Source: Scedosporium boydii
Taxonomy: Eukaryota; Ascomycota; Sordariomycetes; Microascales; Microascaceae
Assembly (NCBI GenBank): GCA_002221725.1
Contig: NJFT01000136.1
Location: 1 to 64,000 of the forward strand
DNA length: 64,000 nucleotides
Direction of reading: 5' to 3'
Positions 58,335 to 64,000 of this stretch are shown piece by piece; position 1 is the stretch's first letter; each line of letters opens with the position of its first letter. The notes under the pieces are model-generated. The model did no database searches, had not been told where the DNA came from, and worked only from the letters and a program-made list of their open reading frames with translations. A program made the position numbers and the translations under genes.

Positions 58335-58993
58335 TTAGCGTCGAAAGTAGATGGTTAAGAGCATCACCACCCCGCCCATAACAATATTTGGGCTATTCCA
58401 TCGACTCGCCTCGCTAGCACTACCTGCAGAGTTGCACGCCGAATTTCCAGACGAGCCGATCCTGTAGTTGCCGAGGTTTGTATAGGTGGCACGGCTGGAT
58501 TCTGCATTGCAGGTGCTGTCACTAGCTGGGCAACACTTATAGTATTTATCCACTAGGGACGACAGGACGCATCTCTGACTTGATGCGCAATAGGCAGGCA
58601 GGTCACCCTTGTCACAGCAGACGGCCCCACTGGGGATGCAAGCATTCAAACATGGTTTCTCGGTCGAAAGACAATTGTTGGTGCTGGAACTGGTGCTGCA
58701 TCCCGACCCAGAGGACCCAGAGCTGGAGGAGCCACCAGAAGTGTTGTCATCCGAACTGTCTGAGCTGCTACTGTGGCCACCGCCTTTTCCGCCACCCTTG
58801 GGAGCCCTGGCGACGATCCCTGACTGGCCGTAAAAGGTATCGAATCTTGGGGCTGGAATGTCGTTAGTATCACGAAAACAATCTGTATCTGTTTGCCTTG
58901 CTTACCGAGCGCTCCCGCCCGGCTTGGCATCCGGGTCGCCTGTGCTAGAGCCAGAAGGATGGCCAAGCAACTCAATGCGGCAAAATATCGCAT
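58335..58993 (-). CDS. Cysteine-rich secreted protein, possibly GPI-anchored
   Basis: Two exons (58993-58906, 58852-58335) give 606 nt, 201 residues. The N-terminus is a clean signal peptide (MRYFAALSCLAILLALAQA). A Gly/Lys then Ser/Asp-rich linker follows. The central region has about 14 cysteines, including PCLNACIPSGAVCCD and KYYKCCPASDSTC, like small Cys-rich fungal wall proteins. The C-terminus ends in a short hydrophobic stretch (IVMGGVVMLLTIYF) after a Ser/Ala/Gly stretch, as for GPI attachment. Intron donor GTAAGC and acceptor TTCCAG with CTAAC branch support the model. Function unknown; likely wall or surface located. Confidence 0.7.
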
Positions 58994-60701
58994 CTTGGCC
59001 GATGGGACTTGGACTTAAAAGACCACTCGTTGTAAGTGACAGACATTTGAGAAGCTAAGCAGCGCCAAGGAGGCCAAGACCTTCGGTGGATGGAGCCGGA
59101 CCGGCCTATTTAATACCAATGCAGCTGGGCAGAGCGTGTATTCATTCCGCTCATGGACGTGGTCTGAAGATCAGCGTTCAGACTCCGAAACCCTGCATTT
59201 TCAGCTGAATTTCCTCGTATCATAATTTAATTCTGACCGATAGACACGACCCAGTTATGTGAGGCTCATGGTCTGGGGCGGAGGGATGTTTGTCCGATCT
59301 GGCTGGGTAGGTTGCATGTCTGACGACAGGGGTAGACCTAATCAGGCAAGCAACCCAGTGAGCTGAGCTACGCGAATCCTTCTTGGGCCAATACACCTCG
59401 CTAAGGATGTAGTCAGAACAAGCTTTGTGCAGGCTGACATACAATCAGATCACACCGATCGTGGAGCTCTCATTAACCCCCTTGTCCAAGGCGGGATGAT
59501 CCTTCGCCCGCTTATTTTCTAGACTCTCTCGTTGGCGAGGATCCCGAGAGTCCGGAATCTGCCTTACCTTTCTCACTTCTGTCACCAGTATCTGGCGATT
59601 GGACACTTGGGAGTAATAATAGTCCATCCATTTGGTGGTTCACTCGCGGTGTGGTGTTCTCCCAATCACGGGAACTAGTGAGAACGTGGCATTCCGTGGC
59701 GCAGGGGTTCATCCGATTAATGGAGAAGCATGGTGTACTATACCGAGGTATTCTGTTCTTCTTTTTTTCTTTTTCGGGCCCTAGTCCCCTCTCACAGCCA
59801 CCGGCTTGTAGCGCATTTGGGACGAATGTTTCCACTGCGCCTAGGCCTCCATCAGGACACAGGACGAGAGGAGGCAATCCCGACACCGAAAACTTACGTT
59901 CGGATCTTGGAGGTTGACTGGCTTGATTGCGATCTTGAACTCCTCTTGCGCCCGAATCTTGACCATGAAATAGTCCCTCCTTTCATCTGGCATGGCATCT
60001 CTCCTGCAAGGAGACGGTCTGAAATTTCACGTCAGTGACTAGGCATAGTCTCATACAGATCCGAGCTTTTGTGAGTGCCGATAGACTCTGGTTCCAAGAC
60101 ATGTTATTCCAGCTCAATTTCCTAGTTTATCTCGTGCTCCTAATTTAGCGCACACTCCTCCCCATAGCCGCGGAGAGAAACATTCCAAAAACGCGCACTC
60201 GAGTTACGAAGTAGAATCTACTTGCAAATCTGTTTAAATTACCTGGTGCGACGTGAATTCTACCGGGCTTTCTTGTCCAGGGTCCGGAGACGGCCGACAA
60301 TGAGAATACATTCCAATCTACGTTTGAAATGGCCTTTGGGCTTTGCCGTACTAGCCGTGTTCATCAGAAAATGCCCGTCATCGGAATGGACGACCAGTTC
60401 CTTCATGCTCTGCCTATTCACATGCGGCGAAACGGAATGTTATTGTGTCATGGACTCGTGGAGTCCGTCCTCGTCAGCTTCGCGCTTTGGACTGGAGTCA
60501 AAGGGAAATAAAGGGGAGGCTTAGGGTATCCAATCTCCTTACACAACAGTGACCGGATATAAATACCACAGAACGTTCATTGTGGATGAGGATGTGTGCT
60601 CTGTTATTCCATGGCTACTCATCCCTGAGGCGAATATCCTCATTTTAGTTAAAGAAACCGCGTATAGCCAGTAGTCCCCGTTATTTCACATCACACCCAC
60701 C
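58994..60701. other. Gene-poor region (1.7 kb)
   Basis: No recognisable gene. Frames at 59220-60040 overlap on both strands. One TACGAAGTAG word lies at 60205-60214. The right end is the promoter of the cutinase-like gene. Confidence 0.45.
60205..60214 (+). repeat. TACGAAGTAG word
   Basis: Exact intergenic copy about 490 bp upstream of the cutinase-like start; shares TACGAAGTAGAATC with the copy at 45732. Confidence 0.8.
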
Positions 60702-61541
60702 ATGTTTCCCAGTATTAAGAATTTCCTCCTCGTTCTTCTATCGGCGCAAGCTTCTATTGTCGCAGGGGTCTGTCACAAGAACTATATCTTTGCTGCTCGA
60801 GAGACTAGCCCGGGGCTGACCTACGGCTCCACTTACCCTCTCGTTAGCATGATTGCCTTGGCCAACCCCTCTGCTGCCACAGAAACTATCGGCTATTTTG
60901 CTTGCACTGGCGACCCCGGGTGCAAGGTCTCCTACGGTGAATCGGTTGAGCGGGGAACTATGGCTGTGGTGAGGCAGGTCCACAAAATGCATGAAAGCTG
61001 CCCCGAGACCCAATTCGTGCTTGTCGGATTCGGTCAGGTAAGAGCATCAGAGAAGCCTTTAGGTTGGCCGAACGGTATTCGCTAACCCGAACAGGGTGGT
61101 CAAATCATGGATAATGCGCTTTGTGGGGGCGGTGATCCCATGGTCGGCATCACTAACACCACTGTTCAAATCTCCGACAGTGCTGTCAAGATGATCAAGG
61201 CGGCCATTTTCTTTGGTAATCTCAGAGCGCAGTACGGTCTTCCATACCAAGTCGGTTCTTGCCGTTCCGGCGGTGTATGTCTTTTGCCCACCTCCCTTTT
61301 CCCCGGTATCACTTCTTGTCGCTAATCTTGAACCTATTAGATCGATCCTCGTCCAGCTGGCTTCGTCTGCCCTCACGCCGATAAGATCCGATCGTACTGC
61401 GACGCTGAGGACGCGTACTGCTGCACCGGCAATAACCTAACTGCCATTCAGGGCTATACAGACGCTCATAGCCAGGACGCTGTTAAGTTCGCCACCAGCA
61501 AGCTTAGCGCCAACAATACCCGATGCGCGACAAAGCAGTAG
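60702..61541 (+). CDS. Cutinase/CE5-family protein lacking the catalytic serine
   Basis: Three exons (60702-61037, 61095-61274, 61341-61541) give 717 nt, 238 residues. A signal peptide (FLLVLLSAQASIVA) is present. The fold is that of cutinase/acetylxylan esterase family 5: VLVGFGQ then GGQIMDNALCGGG after the first intron. The catalytic Asp segment, YCDAEDAYCCTGNN, and a later His (YTDAHSQD) follow. In active enzymes the nucleophile elbow reads GYSQGG with Ser; here the position is Gly (GFGQGG, codon GGT). The protein is otherwise intact, so it may be a secreted non-catalytic homologue, for example a binder or decoy (inference). Cysteine pattern is preserved. Confidence 0.82.
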
Positions 61542-62527
61542 ACGTGTGGGGACGAAGGATGGACCGGAAAACTTGCTGCGAACCGGGAACCACCTACAAA
61601 GCAGTCCTCCTCAATTGGGAACACTCATATATGCTTGGAATAATGACTGTAGGATACGGATTGGATTCCACGTCTAGTCTGAGCTCAGACGATGTAGACA
61701 AGTTACTGCCCAGTTTACCTACTACTCGTTCGAAGCAAAACTTGAATAGCGGAAAGCACTGCCCCCTTATTATAATAACCCGATAACGTGGTTTTACAAC
61801 TGGTGTCCGTCACCTTAATATATCTTCATCCTGCTCTTAATCTATCCTTTGTACCGTGGGGGTAATTTCCACCAGCAAATTTGACTCGATCTTTTTCGAC
61901 CGTAGGTTTAACCCAGCCGTATTGTTGCCTCTAGGGGATTGGCTGGCGCTGGACAAGATAGGAGTCTACACACCTTGACCATCTAGCCCGCTGGCCATGT
62001 AGACTACATAGACTACCTGGACTTTAACCCTCATAAATTTACGCTAGTTGTAAAAAAAAAAAAAAAAAAAAAAAGACTAATTCTAATCTAAGGCAACGAC
62101 GAGTTGAAGCTTCAATGTCGAATCCTCCTCTGTTTCCAAGAAAGTGGTTCTCCGTGTTGGTTCAAAGGCAGCACGAATCAGGCCGAGTCCGGCTCAAAAG
62201 CCAAGAGGGTGTGGGTGGCGTGACATGGCATCGAGATTACTGATCGGTAAGATCGGAGCTAGAAACACCGACGAGTCCTCCATTTCTACCTTCTCACACG
62301 GCGTCGCTCTGCCCCGATCCCGATCATGATCGTGCAGACACATCAGAAAAATGTCATTGCCGTTAGCGAGAGGGGGGAACATGCCATAAATAAACAAGTT
62401 TGTTTGGCTTCTTGCTGTCATTCAGTTTGATCCTCAGTCCAGATTAATCCCATTGCCATCTTGATGCCGAATCCCAATATTATCTCACTCTTGACAGATT
62501 TACTGATTCTATTATCCCTTGTCGAGG
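61542..62527. other. Intergenic region with poly-A tract
   Basis: About 1 kb with no gene. It includes a 23-nt A run (62052-62074) preceded by CATGTAGACTACATAGACTACCTGG repeats of GTAGACTACA type (61998-62022). Confidence 0.5.
62052..62074. repeat. 23-nt poly-A tract
   Basis: A pure A run on the plus strand. No flanking target duplication was found that would mark it as the tail of a retroposon. Confidence 0.9.
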
Positions 62528-64000
62528 ATGGCAATCCGAAAAGTTGACGTTGTCATTGTTGGGGCGGGTCCAACAGGATTGACGATGGCTCTAGAGCTGG
62601 CCCTTCATCAAGTATCCTTTTGCATCGTTGAGAAATCCCCATCCCCATCCGACAAGAGTCGCGCCCTAGTTCTACATCCGCGAAGCCTAGAGCTCCTGAG
62701 ACGCCATGGTATCGCCGATGACCTCATGCAACGCGGGACTCTAGGTACGGGAGCGCGGGTTTTTGTCAATAAGAAGAAAGCAGCAGTGTTCAACTTTACA
62801 GATCTCGGCTTCGACCACACCGCTTTCCCGCAACCATTGTGGATTTCTCAGGCCGAAACGGAAGCCCTGCTGCTCTCTTGTCTGCAATCCTACGGCGCGG
62901 AGGTGGAGCGTGGGGTTACTGCAGAAGGTTTTGAGCAAGACGCATCGGGGGTGACCGTGACTATGTCGAAAGACGGAGTGACGGACCACATCCGCTGTGC
63001 ATACGTGATCGGCTGTGATGGCGCACATAGCGTGGTACGCCGTTCCGCAGGTCTTTCTTTTGAGGGCGCGGCATATCCGCAGGATTTCATCCTCTGCGAC
63101 GCGCATCTGAAGTGGGATCAGTTTGAAAACGAAGGAAGACACATCTCCATGTTTGCGGGTGGGAAGGAGGTCTTGATACTATTTCCATTGCCTGACGGTG
63201 TGGTTCGCCTCGTTGGTAATTTGCCCTCGGGAACCCTGAACGGCAGCCGCAGCGGCTTGGCACCGACACTAGAGGATTTTCAAAACTTGTTTGATAAGAT
63301 GGCTCCGGGGAAATGGGAACTTTCTGATCCTGTTTGGCTTGCAAACTTCAGGCTGCATCATCGCGGAGTGAACAACTACCGCGAAGGAAGGTGTTTCGTA
63401 GCTGGGGATGCGGCGCACATTCACAGCCCTGCAGGCGGCCAGGGGATGAATACGGGTATACAGGATGCGATAAATTTGGGTTGGAAGCTGGCTCACACGT
63501 TGAGGATGCAGAAGGCTGGCGGTACAGTGACTGAAGCCTGGCTGGACAGCTACAACGAGGAGAGACATCGTGTCGGGCAGCACCTGCTGGAGGGAACAGA
63601 CCGTATCTTCAGCTACGCGTCATCTACGAATACCCTCTGGATCTGGTGGCGAAATTTCTTGCTGACCTGGGTCATGCCGTGGGCGCTGTCTCGCAGGACA
63701 CTTCGCGCCCGGCTATTCAGGTTTATCTCGGAACTGGGTATCCGATATCGACGGAGTTCAATAGTTGGGACATCGCCGCATTTCATGGGACAGCTGAAGG
63801 GAGGCGACAGGGCCCCGGATGGCAAAATCAAGATGCCCGATGGGGTAACGAAGTTCCTTCTAGAGACCTGCGCAGGAAACAAGTTCCACTTTCTGCTGTT
63901 CTCGGGCCGCGGCGCCCAAGCGCTCGGCGCCGAAGGCATGGAATCGTGTGCGACACGACTAAAGAAATCCTTGGAAGGCAAAGCTCTTGACGTACCAGAG
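62528..64000 (+). CDS. FAD-dependent aromatic hydroxylase (PheA/TfdB-like), 3' partial
   Basis: Open from ATG 62528 to the window end, 491 codons with no stop and no intron. The N-terminal FAD motif VVIVGAGPTGLTMALELA (GxGxxG), the central DG motif VIGCDGAHSVVRR and the GD motif FVAGDAAHIHSPAGGQGMNT are all intact. After them come the C-terminal thioredoxin-like region's start (about residue 430 on). This is the group A flavoprotein monooxygenase family that hydroxylates phenols, anthraquinones and other aromatic or polyketide substrates with NAD(P)H. It may belong to a cluster that continues to the right. Start context GAGGATGG is good. Confidence 0.9.
   Translation, partial: MAIRKVDVVIVGAGPTGLTMALELALHQVSFCIVEKSPSPSDKSRALVLHPRSLELLRRHGIADDLMQRGTLGTGARVFVNKKKAAVFNFTDLGFDHTAFPQPLWISQAETEALLLSCLQSYGAEVERGVTAEGFEQDASGVTVTMSKDGVTDHIRCAYVIGCDGAHSVVRRSAGLSFEGAAYPQDFILCDAHLKWDQFENEGRHISMFAGGKEVLILFPLPDGVVRLVGNLPSGTLNGSRSGLAPTLEDFQNLFDKMAPGKWELSDPVWLANFRLHHRGVNNYREGRCFVAGDAAHIHSPAGGQGMNTGIQDAINLGWKLAHTLRMQKAGGTVTEAWLDSYNEERHRVGQHLLEGTDRIFSYASSTNTLWIWWRNFLLTWVMPWALSRRTLRARLFRFISELGIRYRRSSIVGTSPHFMGQLKGGDRAPDGKIKMPDGVTKFLLETCAGNKFHFLLFSGRGAQALGAEGMESCATRLKKSLEGKALDVPE

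Noticed and set aside
1..64000. CRISPR array, bacterial operon, integron or phage features
   Set aside because: No regularly spaced repeats, no ribosome-binding-site-led operons; introns and gene families are fungal.

Overview
The window looks like nuclear DNA of a filamentous ascomycete, probably a Pezizomycotina mould. The genes are split by 50-90 bp introns with GT(A/G)AGT-like donors and CTAAC-type branch sites. The gene families are typical of fungi: Zn2Cys6 regulators, a STAND/NACHT protein, a LaeA-like methyltransferase, a CYP65-like P450, an NRPS-like reductase, cutinase and Fet3-like oxidase. I cannot name the species. Gene content, long gene-poor gaps, a solo LTR and several broken genes suggest an accessory, secondary-metabolism-rich region. 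Exon joins were done by hand; for the main genes the joined length is a multiple of three, which supports the models.

Layout. 1-2.8 kb: two fungal transcription-factor genes, one 5'-truncated and one decayed. 3.4-10.7 kb: metallo-beta-lactamase-fold hydrolase, cis-CaaD-like tautomerase, Fet3-like multicopper oxidase (minus) with a stop codon just before its membrane anchor, and an EthD-domain protein. 11.1-13.9 kb: NACHT/STAND gene broken by two frameshifts. 15.2-18.7 kb: a small membrane-protein gene with a damaged end, then a squalene-epoxidase-like gene carrying a 401-bp solo LTR with a perfect 5-bp target duplication. 20.1-21.3 kb: GT31-like glycosyltransferase. 22.0-31.1 kb: NRPS-like adenylation-thiolation-reductase enzyme, secreted serine-hydrolase/beta-lactamase-like protein and MFS exporter, a plausible small biosynthetic unit. 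31.7-35.2 kb: CrpA-like copper ATPase, divergent from the exporter. 35.9-38.7 kb: DUF1264 protein and Mpv17/PMP22 protein.

38.7-42.1 kb is essentially gene-empty. 42.1-43.4 kb: LaeA-like methyltransferase (minus). 43.4-46.4 kb: gene-poor. 46.4-51.2 kb: cytochrome P450 and class I terpene synthase, a second plausible biosynthetic core. 51.9-58.9 kb: small hypothetical protein, F-box-like/zinc-ribbon protein, GNAT acetyltransferase, SAM methyltransferase and two small secreted-protein candidates. 60.7-61.5 kb: cutinase-family protein lacking its serine nucleophile. 62.5 kb to the edge: FAD-dependent aromatic hydroxylase, still open at the window end.

How the parts may work together (inference). 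The terpene synthase would make a hydrocarbon skeleton, the P450 and possibly the FAD monooxygenase would oxidise it, and the LaeA-like protein could methylate or regulate. The NRPS-like enzyme would reduce an activated carboxylic acid to an aldehyde or alcohol, with the neighbouring hydrolase and exporter as accessory functions. No complete novel defence or mobile system is visible. The most unusual items are the LTR inside the squalene-epoxidase gene, the nucleophile-less cutinase, the anchor-adjacent stop in the ferroxidase, and a 10-nt word, TACGAAGTAG, repeated six times only outside genes.
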